Shown: positions 15,711 to 23,855 of the stretch, one piece after another | How positions within the stretch are numbered: position 1 is the first letter of the stretch | How the letters are laid out: every line of letters begins with the position of its first letter | Assembly: GCA_030123675.1 (NCBI GenBank) | Contig: JASJYH010000014.1 | Coordinates: 1-39,758 of the forward strand | Direction of reading: 5' to 3' | Length of the DNA stretch: 39,758 nucleotides | From: Anaerolineae bacterium | GTDB taxonomy: Bacteria > Chloroflexota > Anaerolineae > Anaerolineales > Villigracilaceae | Translations under genes and position numbers: made by a program | The notes under the pieces: model-generated | Seen by the model: the letters and a program-made list of their open reading frames with translations, nothing else | What the model was told of the DNA's origin: nothing | Databases searched by the model: none

Positions 15711-16361
15711 ATGCAGGTCATCACCATTTTTATGAGGCTATTTTTCTATTTGTTATATCATCCCTTCGCCTGGGCATATGATCTGGTTGCTTGGTCCGTC
15801 TCATTTGGGCGCTGGAAGGACTGGATCGTACAGGTGGTCCCATTTATTGAGGCAAAACAGGTGCTCGAACTTGGTCATGGACCTGGACATTTACAACGCC
15901 TCCTGCATGGCCGCAACCTGCTACCATATGGATTGGATAAATCTCGTCAAATGGGTCATCACGCCAAAAGGCGGTTAATTAGAAATGGGTATGCGAACAT
16001 TAATTTGACGCGCGGAGTTGCCCAATTCCTTCCTTTTCGTTCTAATTCATTTAACACGATTGTTAGTACTTTCCCAACTGAATATTTTAGTGATCAACGC
16101 ACCTTAGCTGAGGTGAGGCGCGTTCTGATAAACGGTGGCAGGTTCGTGGTCCTGCCCCTTGCGTGGATAACCGGAAAAAACTTTATTGATAAATCTTTGG
16201 CGTGGATATTCAAAATTACCGGCCAAGCCCCTCTTGATCCAATTGAATCAATTGTGAACAAATTCAAATTTCTCTTTCAGAATGCCGGCTTCGAAGTAGA
16301 AATTCAAAAGCTTAAAGTTAAATCGAGCCTATTATTAATAGTGATTGCGACAAAAGGATAA
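15711..16361 (+). CDS. Class I SAM-dependent methyltransferase
   Basis: This 216-residue protein shows the class I Rossmann methyltransferase motifs. Motif I reads VLELGHGPGHLQRLL, followed by the acidic end of strand 2 (GLDKS). NSFNTIVSTFPTEYF and EVRRVLINGGRFVVLP are motifs II and III of the UbiE/Methyltransf_11 type. The substrate is unknown. The N-terminal stretch is hydrophobic and aromatic, which may mean membrane association. The first ATG (15711) is directly behind a terminator and has no Shine-Dalgarno. An in-frame ATG at 15732 is an alternative start. Confidence 0.8.
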   Translation: MQVITIFMRLFFYLLYHPFAWAYDLVAWSVSFGRWKDWIVQVVPFIEAKQVLELGHGPGHLQRLLHGRNLLPYGLDKSRQMGHHAKRRLIRNGYANINLTRGVAQFLPFRSNSFNTIVSTFPTEYFSDQRTLAEVRRVLINGGRFVVLPLAWITGKNFIDKSLAWIFKITGQAPLDPIESIVNKFKFLFQNAGFEVEIQKLKVKSSLLLIVIATKG

Positions 16362-16387
16362 TTAAACCAAGCAATAGGAATAATTCC

Positions 16388-16717
16388 ATGAATACTATAA
16401 GAACAATCAGCTTACTCCTAATTGCTGGTTTGGCTGAAATTATCGGCGTATACCTTATATGGGGTTGGATCCGCAACAGCAGACCGGCTTGGTGGGCATT
16501 GCTTGGAATTGGCGCCTTATTCGTGTACGGACTAACCCAAACACTTCAAGCCCTAAACTTTGGCCGCGTTTTTTCCGCCTATGGGGGCATCTTTATTGTA
16601 TTGGCTTTGGTATGGGGCTGGCTAGTGGATGGTCAGACACCTGATCGCTGGGATTGGATAGGTGTGAGTTTTGCCTTATTAGGCGCATCTATTATTCTGT
16701 GGGCACCCCGTCCATGA
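16388..16717 (+). CDS. YnfA/UPF0060-family membrane protein
   Basis: The 109-residue length and four predicted helices match the family. Conserved landmarks include GLAEIIGVYLIWGWIR near the first helix, ALNFGRVFSAYGGIFI in the third, and DRWDWIGVSFALLGASII in the fourth. The family is small-multidrug-resistance-like, with unproven transport roles in most species. The gene starts 26 bases after the methyltransferase and is followed by the hemolysin-III gene in the same direction. Confidence 0.9.
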   Translation: MNTIRTISLLLIAGLAEIIGVYLIWGWIRNSRPAWWALLGIGALFVYGLTQTLQALNFGRVFSAYGGIFIVLALVWGWLVDGQTPDRWDWIGVSFALLGASIILWAPRP

Positions 16718-16765
16718 TATTCATTTCGAGGCACATTTGCCATCATAGTGATATATGAGGAAATC

Positions 16766-17407
16766 ATGTCAATAAATCTTCGCGAACCGGTTAATGGGCT
16801 CACACATTTCTTCGCTGCCCTCGCAGCTTTAATTGGGTTAATTATTATGCTCGTAATCGTCCGGGATAGCTTCAATAAGACTCTCGCCCTTACAGTTTAT
16901 GGCCTCAGTTTGGTGCTGCTTTTCTCCGCGAGCTCTGTTTATCATTTGGTAAAAGCCGAACCAAAAGTGATGGAAATCCTGCGAAAGTTTGATCATTCTG
17001 CTATTTACCTTCTTGTAGCAGGTACATACACACCTTTCTGTATGATTATGTTCACCGGCTTCTGGAAGTGGGGCTTGCTTACGATGATTTGGTCACTTGC
17101 GCTGATAGGTATCGGCGTAAAAATATATATTATCAAGGCGCCGCGCTGGCTGAACGCGGTGATTTACCTCGTGATGGGTTGGTTAAGTATGGCCGCAATC
17201 GAAGAAATGTTAGCAACTCTCCCCATGTGGTCGCTGACCTGGTTGGTAATAGGCGGCGTGATTTACACACTCGGGGCGTTGGTCTACATTACAAAATTCA
17301 TGAATTTTTGGCCGGGCAAGTTTGGCTTTCATGAAGTATGGCACATCTTTGTTATTTTGGGCGCGATGGCACATTTTATCGCGATCTTTTTCTTTATAGC
17401 GCCCTGA
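16766..17407 (+). CDS. Hemolysin III/YqfA (PAQR-like) integral membrane protein
   Basis: From the ATG at 16766 the protein has 213 residues with seven hydrophobic helices. The family's conserved zinc-site residues are present: FSASSVYHL, KFDHSAIYLLVAGTYTPFC and FGFHEVWHIFV. It belongs to the bacterial branch of the PAQR/hemolysin III group, whose activity is mostly unproven. GAGGAAA lies just before this ATG, whereas the earlier in-frame ATG at 16748 has no such signal. It closes a plus-strand run of small envelope genes. The gap after it holds no gene until the receptor at 17976. Confidence 0.88.
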   Translation: MSINLREPVNGLTHFFAALAALIGLIIMLVIVRDSFNKTLALTVYGLSLVLLFSASSVYHLVKAEPKVMEILRKFDHSAIYLLVAGTYTPFCMIMFTGFWKWGLLTMIWSLALIGIGVKIYIIKAPRWLNAVIYLVMGWLSMAAIEEMLATLPMWSLTWLVIGGVIYTLGALVYITKFMNFWPGKFGFHEVWHIFVILGAMAHFIAIFFFIAP

Positions 17408-17940
17408 GAAAGCGTCTAAAATTTCCCATTTGTGGAATTCTCCCAATAAAAACTCGGGAGGATGTGAGTGCTGGGGGCCGTCCGCCTCACGAGTGCGTCA
17501 TCCCGTTGTTCGTCGCGAACGACCGAGATCCTGTCCAGTTAGAGTAACGGTGTTACGCGAAGAGGGAGGGAGCGACACTTGTTCCTCACTGCGTTCGGCT
17601 CAGTGCCGGTGAAAGTCCCACTTTTAGGTAGAGAAGTTCCTTACATATCTGAGATTATTCGCCGCTCTCCCGCCATATACAAGACCCTACAATCCCGGTT
17701 GCCTGGATAGAAGGATATTTTCGGCTATACTAAGTCTAATGGAGCGAGGTAAGAATTCTTAATATGTGAGTAAGATTTCCTCCCTATGGTCGAAATACCA
17801 ACGGGTACAACGTCCCGGCGTCTAGGGATACCCTTGCGGTATAAGAAGATTCCCTGCAGTGTCATGCCTGTCGGGAGCACTCAGATATTGTAGATTCGTT
17901 TCAAATAAGTGCAAATTTCTCGAAAAAATCCCGGGAACTC
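17408..17940 (+). other. Gene-free structured stretch, possible decayed group II intron or unknown RNA
   Basis: No convincing ORF occupies this gap. The stretch is richer in G+C than nearby gaps and full of short complementary runs, for example CACTG with CAGTG around 17587-17604. GCCGGTGAAAGTCCC near 17605 resembles a domain I element of bacterial group II introns. Later motifs (GAGCGAGGTAAG near 17743, GGTCGAAATACC near 17788, TAGGGATACCC near 17823) fall in an order seen in such introns. No reverse transcriptase and no domain V were found. The strand is a guess from the motifs. Confidence 0.3.
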
Positions 17941-17969
17941 AAAAAAAAACGAGAGCAAATTTGCTCTCG
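17941..17969 (-). terminator. Rho-independent terminator of the HAMP receptor gene
   Basis: Read on the minus strand, CGAGAGCAAA and TTTGCTCTCG (17950-17969) form a perfect ten-base stem with the AT centre acting as loop, followed by nine T residues (17941-17949). It sits six bases after the stop of the receptor gene. Confidence 0.92.
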
Positions 17970-17975
17970 CCTAAT

Positions 17976-19046
17976 TCATTTATTGCCTTCGCTTTTCTTC
18001 TTTTTGGGAGCTTTATCGCGATCACGCATATTTTGTGCTTTTTCTTGTATATCCTTGAAGAAGTCACTATCAACGATATCTTGCACTTGCTTCTCCCGTT
18101 TTCCTTCGTCAATCATGATTTCCAATTGCTGAACACGGGAGCGTAAGGTTTGTTCTCGCTTGGCAACTTTGCTGATCATAATCTTAAAAGTATTTATCAG
18201 GGTGTCTATCTCGTCTTCCGATTTTCCTTTGCTCCTAAATGTGTCCAAATCCTGATCGTAATTCCCATCACCTATATCTTGTGAAACGCTCGCTAATTTC
18301 ACTATTGGTTTAGTGACAATACCCGCCATAATATAGACAAGCCAGGAAATTAGCCCATAAGATACAACAAAGGCGATTAAACCACTGCGAAGGATTTCAT
18401 CCTGCACTTCATCCACGTAACTCGCAAGTATATCCACCCCAATTGCTCCGATAATTACTCCCTTATCCTCAATTGGCATGTATGTTGTGATCCACCTTCC
18501 AAATGGATCGCTATATGATTCATCCCAGACATCAACCCGCTTGGTTAAGCCCTGGTAAATTTGGGTGTTTTCTGAAATATAACTCTCACAAAACTTGAAA
18601 CCTCCTTGTGGGTCATGAAGTGCGCCTGAACTGCCAATACCAAATACCTCGCCTGGTTTTTCACCCTTAACATATGTATACAATCGAGCTTCAGGTTCTA
18701 GATTCTCAATTGTCTTCAACCACCTAACATGCTCCCAATATAAAAAGTTGTCTTTTTCATCTGGGTAATATCCGCTCTTTGATTCAGACCCAGGCAGGCA
18801 GCGCGGATCGTTGTCTCGTTCATCTGCGTATAGTTTCACAAACCCATCTTTATCCATACCTTCGACTGCACCATTAATAGTTTGAATGAGATCATTAGTT
18901 ATGCCTAATTGGACTTGCTCACTGGTGTATGTAAAAAACCAATAATAGCTGGCAACAAATACTGGTGTGAAGATTAATATAAATACCACCGTTATCTTTA
19001 TACGCAAACTTAGAAATCGCTTATTCTTAAGAGGGGCCTCCGTCAT
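17976..19046 (-). CDS. Membrane receptor with extracytoplasmic sensor and HAMP domain, no output domain
   Basis: This 356-residue protein has a helix at about 17-39, an extracytoplasmic ligand-type domain (about 40-220) with two cysteines (DPRC, FKFC), and a second helix at about 222-245. A HAMP region (about 245-305; VTKPIVKLASVSQDIGDGNY) and a coiled coil (about 300-335) follow. It ends in a Lys-rich tail, KAPKKKKSEGNK. The sensor contains FGRWITTYMPIEDKGVIIGAIGVDI, typical of Cache folds. There is no histidine kinase, GGDEF, EAL or chemotaxis signalling domain. It may pass signals through a partner protein or be a truncated receptor. The stop is followed by a strong terminator, so this is the natural end of the transcript. 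Confidence 0.8.
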   Translation of the reverse strand: MTEAPLKNKRFLSLRIKITVVFILIFTPVFVASYYWFFTYTSEQVQLGITNDLIQTINGAVEGMDKDGFVKLYADERDNDPRCLPGSESKSGYYPDEKDNFLYWEHVRWLKTIENLEPEARLYTYVKGEKPGEVFGIGSSGALHDPQGGFKFCESYISENTQIYQGLTKRVDVWDESYSDPFGRWITTYMPIEDKGVIIGAIGVDILASYVDEVQDEILRSGLIAFVVSYGLISWLVYIMAGIVTKPIVKLASVSQDIGDGNYDQDLDTFRSKGKSEDEIDTLINTFKIMISKVAKREQTLRSRVQQLEIMIDEGKREKQVQDIVDSDFFKDIQEKAQNMRDRDKAPKKKKSEGNK

Positions 19047-19156
19047 AATTTCTGTCTCCTTAAAATCTAAATAGATTTATTAAATATTCGTGGCTGGTTA
19101 TTATAAATTAACTTTATCCAGAATTTTCCTTCCGGCCCCGAAGATTTTCTCATGCC

Positions 19157-20167
19157 TCATAATTTTACCCGCTGTCTCGCGTTTTTGGGATTTATCGAAG
19201 GATCTGACAAATTTGCGATTTCTTCTGACTTCAAAATCAGGTTGACCGCAAACAGACTGTCTTTCAGTTGATCAAGCGTTCGGCTGCCTATTATCGGTAT
19301 GGTGACAAACGGCTGAGAGATAAGATAACTTAAGACAATGTGCGACACTGGAACATCGTATTTTTTCGCCAACCGTTTAATTTGCGTACTACGATGGTTG
19401 TTTAGGTCGTTGATGAAGCTGTCCCGATCTGTGTCATTCAATCCCTTTTCCCCCAGTTTGTCCAATTTGGAGAAAAATCCTTTCCCCTGGGTTGAGTATG
19501 GAATAACCGCCATCTCAGATTTGCGATGAAACTCAGCCTCTTTAATCCCAAAAACTACTTGAGATTCCGGAGATGTGAGTGCCGCACGATTAGGTTGCGC
19601 GAGACTCCACCACAGCTGGCTGGCAACAAAGCCTTGCAAATCATTATTCTGAGCATAGCTATTGGCAGCGCTTATTCGTTCAACACTCCAATTTGAACAA
19701 CCAAAATAGCGTATCTTTCCTGCCTGAACTTGATCATTGAATATTTCAATGATATCTTCCACCGGCACGTCGGTAGCATCACGGTGCAACCAATATAGGT
19801 CAATAACTTCAGTTTGTAAATTAGTGAGGCTATCATTTAGATCTCGGGTGATCTCGTCTTTAGACATCCGGTGAAGATGGGTTGTTGATAGGCTGGGATG
19901 GCCCCCTTTAGTTGCTAAAACCACTCGATCTCGGTTTCCGCTGCGCTTCAACCATTTTCCAATGGTTTTTTCGCTAGCGCTTTTCTGAGCACCTTTAATC
20001 CAATCTGCGTAAATATGGGCAGTGTCTATGAAATTGGCGCCCATCTCCAAAAAGGTATCTAATAAGGCAAATGCATTTGGCTCCTTTATAAGCGTACCAA
20101 AACGATTACTTCCTAAGCACACGCGCGACGGATTTAATTCCGTGTGGGGAATATTAACGTATCTCAT
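19157..20167 (-). CDS. Aldo/keto reductase
   Basis: This 336-residue protein has the AKR (beta/alpha)8 layout with the catalytic tetrad visible. Asp and Tyr lie in FIDTAHIYADW, Lys in VVLATKGG, and His in DLYWLHRD. IPIIGSRTLDQL near the C-terminus binds the NADP phosphate in the family. It reduces carbonyl groups, and the substrate is not evident. The gene begins four bases after the stop of the dehydrogenase at 20172, which suggests one operon and a shared pathway. Confidence 0.9.
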   Translation of the reverse strand: MRYVNIPHTELNPSRVCLGSNRFGTLIKEPNAFALLDTFLEMGANFIDTAHIYADWIKGAQKSASEKTIGKWLKRSGNRDRVVLATKGGHPSLSTTHLHRMSKDEITRDLNDSLTNLQTEVIDLYWLHRDATDVPVEDIIEIFNDQVQAGKIRYFGCSNWSVERISAANSYAQNNDLQGFVASQLWWSLAQPNRAALTSPESQVVFGIKEAEFHRKSEMAVIPYSTQGKGFFSKLDKLGEKGLNDTDRDSFINDLNNHRSTQIKRLAKKYDVPVSHIVLSYLISQPFVTIPIIGSRTLDQLKDSLFAVNLILKSEEIANLSDPSINPKNARQRVKL

Positions 20168-20171
20168 CGGT

Positions 20172-21077
20172 TTAATTTTCAGTCAGGTTAACACCAGCTA
20201 ACTCTTCCATCAAAGTTACCATACTTATCAGGTCAAGATCGCCTTTCCCACGGGCCTGCATTGAGCGCATAAATTCCCGTCCCAATGCGGTAAATGGCAT
20301 CGGAATGTTTAGTTCTTTGGCCGCGGCCAATGCCAGGTCAATGTCCTTGGCAGCCACATCGATTGTTGATTGCGGGTTGCTATAATTTCTGTTTTTCAAC
20401 AACGGCACTTTGTAATCAAAAAATTCTGAGTTTAATGCGCTGTTATTAATAACATCAATCATCTGCTCCCAATCAACTTCACCTCTCTCACCAAATGTAA
20501 AAGCTTCACCTATCATTCCAATCGTCAAGCCAACCATAATACTGTGGACAAGTTTTAAATAAATGGCCTGCTCGCCCGTTCCAACATAGTAGATATTTTT
20601 GCCCATCGCCTTGAAAATGTCCAAACAACTCTCATATCCATCTTTTGGCCCGGAAGCAAAAATAGTCAGCGTTCCCTCAGTTGCCGGTTGGATGCTGCCA
20701 GATACTTTCGCTCGCAAATATTTAACGTCTCGTTTCTCGGCCTCTTTCGCCACTTGTTTAGAGATCATTGGACTGACTGTGCTCATATCGGCATAAATTA
20801 TTCCGGACTGTGCTGCGGAAAAAATACCGTCTGGGGCGAACACAATCGCTTCTAAGGCAGCATCATCCAGAATCATCGATATGACAACTTGAACCTCGGT
20901 GGCAACATCAGCAGGAGAATCTGCAGCTAAGGCCCCATTTTCAACCAAAGCCGTTATTTTTTCCGGAATGATGTCGTAAACTTTGAGTGAATACCCGGCC
21001 TTGAGCAGGTTCTGAGCCATCGGGGTTCCCATGCGTCCCAACCCAATAAATCCGATAGTTTCCTTTTTAACATTCAT
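20172..21077 (-). CDS. NAD(P)-dependent beta-hydroxyacid dehydrogenase (6PGDH/HIBADH type)
   Basis: This 301-residue protein begins with the Rossmann motif GFIGLGRMGTPMAQNLLKAG. The substrate-binding signature GSIQPATEGTLTIFASGP has Ser where most relatives have Gly. The catalytic Lys is in AIYLKLVHS, where the usual following Asn is His. These two changes could alter substrate choice but leave the core intact. It is the first gene of a two-gene unit with the aldo/keto reductase. Confidence 0.88.
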   Translation of the reverse strand: MNVKKETIGFIGLGRMGTPMAQNLLKAGYSLKVYDIIPEKITALVENGALAADSPADVATEVQVVISMILDDAALEAIVFAPDGIFSAAQSGIIYADMSTVSPMISKQVAKEAEKRDVKYLRAKVSGSIQPATEGTLTIFASGPKDGYESCLDIFKAMGKNIYYVGTGEQAIYLKLVHSIMVGLTIGMIGEAFTFGERGEVDWEQMIDVINNSALNSEFFDYKVPLLKNRNYSNPQSTIDVAAKDIDLALAAAKELNIPMPFTALGREFMRSMQARGKGDLDLISMVTLMEELAGVNLTEN

Positions 21078-21168
21078 AATATATATCCAACCATATTAAT
21101 AAAATTCCGCATTTTTAGATAGCCATTGAAATTAAAAGGGCAGCGAAGTATTTATTTATCTTCTAATA

Positions 21169-21882
21169 TTAAATTATTGAATTTGTGACAGAATTGACAA
21201 TTTCATGATCTTCGGGCAAACCATAATGGTCAACAAGAAATGCAAGGGCAAAATCTCTTAAGACATTGTTAACATAATTCCGAATTGAGACTTTGGGGTT
21301 TGGAATAATGCCCAATATTGCAACTTTAAATTCAACGGCCTCTAATCTATCTTGTGGACTTTTTCCATTAGACTCAACAGGAAAAATCGGTTCATAATAT
21401 TTAATCGGAAGTTCAATCATCCCGGTGCGTTTGTAATGCTCCATCAGGTCACGATGCTCAACTTCTGTAACCAATCCCCAGAAATCGGGTGCCCCGAGCA
21501 ACTCACTATCCCTCTCAAGTTGGCCCATTACTTCCGATGTCACAAATGTCGATAAGCGTTGATCATGAATATTTTGCTTGCGTGCTTCAGTTTCTATTCC
21601 AAATGCAACCCCAATGGCGCATTTTCGTTTGTGTAGGTATCTAAAGGTAGTAAAGCCTATTGGCTTATTATTTTGTTCGACAAGCCAATAGTGGGCTATC
21701 TGGCCTGAACGTCTTTCAGGGGGGAAAGCAGTTCTCTTCTCCATCCGCTTCGTATAATGTGCATATTCCGGAAACAATTGCCGGTACAACCTCATCATCG
21801 CCTCGATCCTTTTGGTATCCCCTGAACCGAGCAATTCAAATATCTTTATTTGAGAATCTTCATAAATGGCGTTTTTTGGCAT
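21169..21882 (-). CDS. GNAT-like acetyltransferase-fold protein
   Basis: This 237-residue protein has PIGFTTFRYLHKRKCAIGVAFGIETEARKQNI-type strands and a basic turn in the centre (about 70-115), as in the GNAT core. Acceptor substrate and activity are unknown. The usual Q/RxxGxG/A acetyl-CoA loop is not clear, so the call rests on fold-like pattern. Its ATG is three bases after the stop of the transporter gene on the minus strand, indicating an operon. Confidence 0.55.
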   Translation of the reverse strand: MPKNAIYEDSQIKIFELLGSGDTKRIEAMMRLYRQLFPEYAHYTKRMEKRTAFPPERRSGQIAHYWLVEQNNKPIGFTTFRYLHKRKCAIGVAFGIETEARKQNIHDQRLSTFVTSEVMGQLERDSELLGAPDFWGLVTEVEHRDLMEHYKRTGMIELPIKYYEPIFPVESNGKSPQDRLEAVEFKVAILGIIPNPKVSIRNYVNNVLRDFALAFLVDHYGLPEDHEIVNSVTNSII

Positions 21883-21885
21883 GCA

Positions 21886-23235
21886 CTAATCGTTGTCTCC
21901 AGAATCAGAAAAATCCAAACCATCTAAGATACTGGCGCCCCGTGAGCGCCTTTTTAATAACGGATTTAATAAACTTTTATCGTACGCCGACCGCATTAGG
22001 AAGAACGTAATTACTCCAATAACACCCCCTAAAATCGCCAGACCAAGATAAATCGAAGTGTAAGTCTGACGTGTTAATGAAAGAGAGATTCCTAATGATA
22101 TTATTCCGAAGGTTATTAGACTTCCAAATATCGTTCCGATCGAGGGAAGATAACTATCAATAAAAATACTGACTCTACCGCGCTTCCCATCCGGGACCAA
22201 GGCTTGATACGCTTTCCGACTGGATTGGTCTACCGTTTGAACAGTTACCCGGGCAACTCCTTGAGCGGCAGCACTGCCCCAATATCCAGGTACAAAAAAG
22301 GTAACGAGTGACCCGATTAACATGGAAAATGGCAAAAACAGGAAGCTGTTTTTTAAGCCCCACTTTTCAATAATCTTTCCGGACATAAACTGGATCAGTA
22401 CCGAAGATACAGCAATTGCGAGACTATATAGTGCGAAAAAGCTTTGAAATCCAGCCCCCAACTCCAAGCTGGCGTCTGAAAGCACATCGTATAATAAAAC
22501 CGTTAACGAAACCCCTGCAGCAAACATTCCTATTGATAAAAACCGGAAAGAAGGAACCGCCCGAATAAATTCCCATCCTCCTGAAAGTGCCTCTGAGAAA
22601 GAAGCCATATTCGCTGAGGATTGCCGAATTTTTGCTTTTCGAAGTACTGTAACAACTAGCAGCCAAGCTAGAACGAATAATCCGGCGTTGAATAATAATA
22701 AATTGGTAGTGCCAAAATTTACAGTTACATCAAGATGAGCGATGCCAAGACCGACAATTGCACCAAGGAATGCAAATGTTCCAATTACCGGAATCAACCG
22801 TCTGCCCTGCCCTGGATCGAATATATCATTTATCAGTATCCAAAAGACAATTGGGAAAACCAGCCATTGTTGATCGGTTAATAAATATAAGAGTGTATAA
22901 CTAATTTCGAGCGGAAAGCCATCAATTGCGAATGTATAGGGCAGGAGAGCATAGGCACCAGCTAATATTAGGATAATTCCACCGAGCAATTTAATCCGAT
23001 TATATCGGTCAATAATCAGAGATTGCAATCCTGTTGCCAAAATCAACAAGCACATGTCAACAGCCCATACCAATAATATGTAATAGTCCTGAACTTCTCT
23101 GAGGAAACCACTAACAGAAACAACCCTAGATATACCCATTGTCGCATCGTTAATAAAAAGAATCGCCCCCAATCCGAAAACAAGTCTAGCTTCCCCAGGT
23201 CGAATACGGAGCAATTGATATAGGCGTTTTCGCAT
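21886..23235 (-). CDS. Major-facilitator/TLC-like membrane transporter
   Basis: This 449-residue protein has about 12 hydrophobic helices and a short charged C-terminal tail. FWILINDIFDPGQGRRLIP between helices 4 and 5 resembles the loop of the ATP/ADP translocase-like (TLC) branch of MFS proteins. The substrate is not predictable. GAGGAGA upstream of the ATG supports the start. It is the first gene of a pair with the GNAT-like protein, so the pair may act on one small molecule. Confidence 0.75.
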   Translation of the reverse strand: MRKRLYQLLRIRPGEARLVFGLGAILFINDATMGISRVVSVSGFLREVQDYYILLVWAVDMCLLILATGLQSLIIDRYNRIKLLGGIILILAGAYALLPYTFAIDGFPLEISYTLLYLLTDQQWLVFPIVFWILINDIFDPGQGRRLIPVIGTFAFLGAIVGLGIAHLDVTVNFGTTNLLLFNAGLFVLAWLLVVTVLRKAKIRQSSANMASFSEALSGGWEFIRAVPSFRFLSIGMFAAGVSLTVLLYDVLSDASLELGAGFQSFFALYSLAIAVSSVLIQFMSGKIIEKWGLKNSFLFLPFSMLIGSLVTFFVPGYWGSAAAQGVARVTVQTVDQSSRKAYQALVPDGKRGRVSIFIDSYLPSIGTIFGSLITFGIISLGISLSLTRQTYTSIYLGLAILGGVIGVITFFLMRSAYDKSLLNPLLKRRSRGASILDGLDFSDSGDND

Positions 23236-23855
23236 AAACTATTTTCTCCTCGTACCATATAAAACATATTATAGGATATTATAACGAAAACTAACTAGTA
23301 CACGTGTATGTAAATAAAAATCAGCCTTGGAAGGTAAATCATTCAAGGCAATATGGTTTTAAGTAGAAATCGATGGCTTTGGAAGGAGGGTATTATGGGT
23401 TAAATTCAATTATCAAATCGATGATCAATCCATACTTATGAAATCTAGAATGAGATATCCTTACTGACAGAAAGTCACTCGCGGTTACGGGATACATATT
23501 GGCCCACCGCTGCCGCACATAAACGATTCTACCCGTGTAAGTTGCTGTGCAATCCTCAGGGTTGCCGCGGGGGAGGGGGGGGCAGATCCACCTTCTGATC
23601 TTCCGTTTTTCGATCCCTGGCAACGAACCGGGCCCAGCTCTAGAACAATCATTAGCGAAGTAGTTGGTGATCCTCTTTACTTAAAAACCTTTCCCCGCAT
23701 ATGAGGAGCTCGGTTCAAGCACTATGAAACACCTTCCTTAAGTTTATATCTAACTTAGTTTCACTATTAACCCCGCCTTTCTAACAATTTTAATAGCCCC
23801 GATTATTGGATTTAATGATAGAAGAATTTATTACAAGGCTGAACAAATAATCCGA
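23236..23855. other. 620-bp gap without a recognised gene
   Basis: Nearest the transporter is an AT-rich stretch with TATAAT on the minus strand, likely its promoter. GCCTTG and CAAGGC near 23322-23346 form a small hairpin. A G+C-rich island at about 23470-23660 includes a run of G residues near 23570-23580. On the minus strand it contains an open frame of about 76 codons that matches nothing I recognise and lacks a ribosome-binding site. It could be a decayed gene or mobile-element debris. Confidence 0.4.

Noticed and set aside
17859-18146. 95-codon plus-strand frame
   Set aside because: It runs through the terminator and antisense to the end of the receptor gene.
23393-23623. 76-codon minus-strand frame as a gene
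   Set aside because: It has no ribosome-binding site, no recognisable motif and a low-complexity G/C centre.
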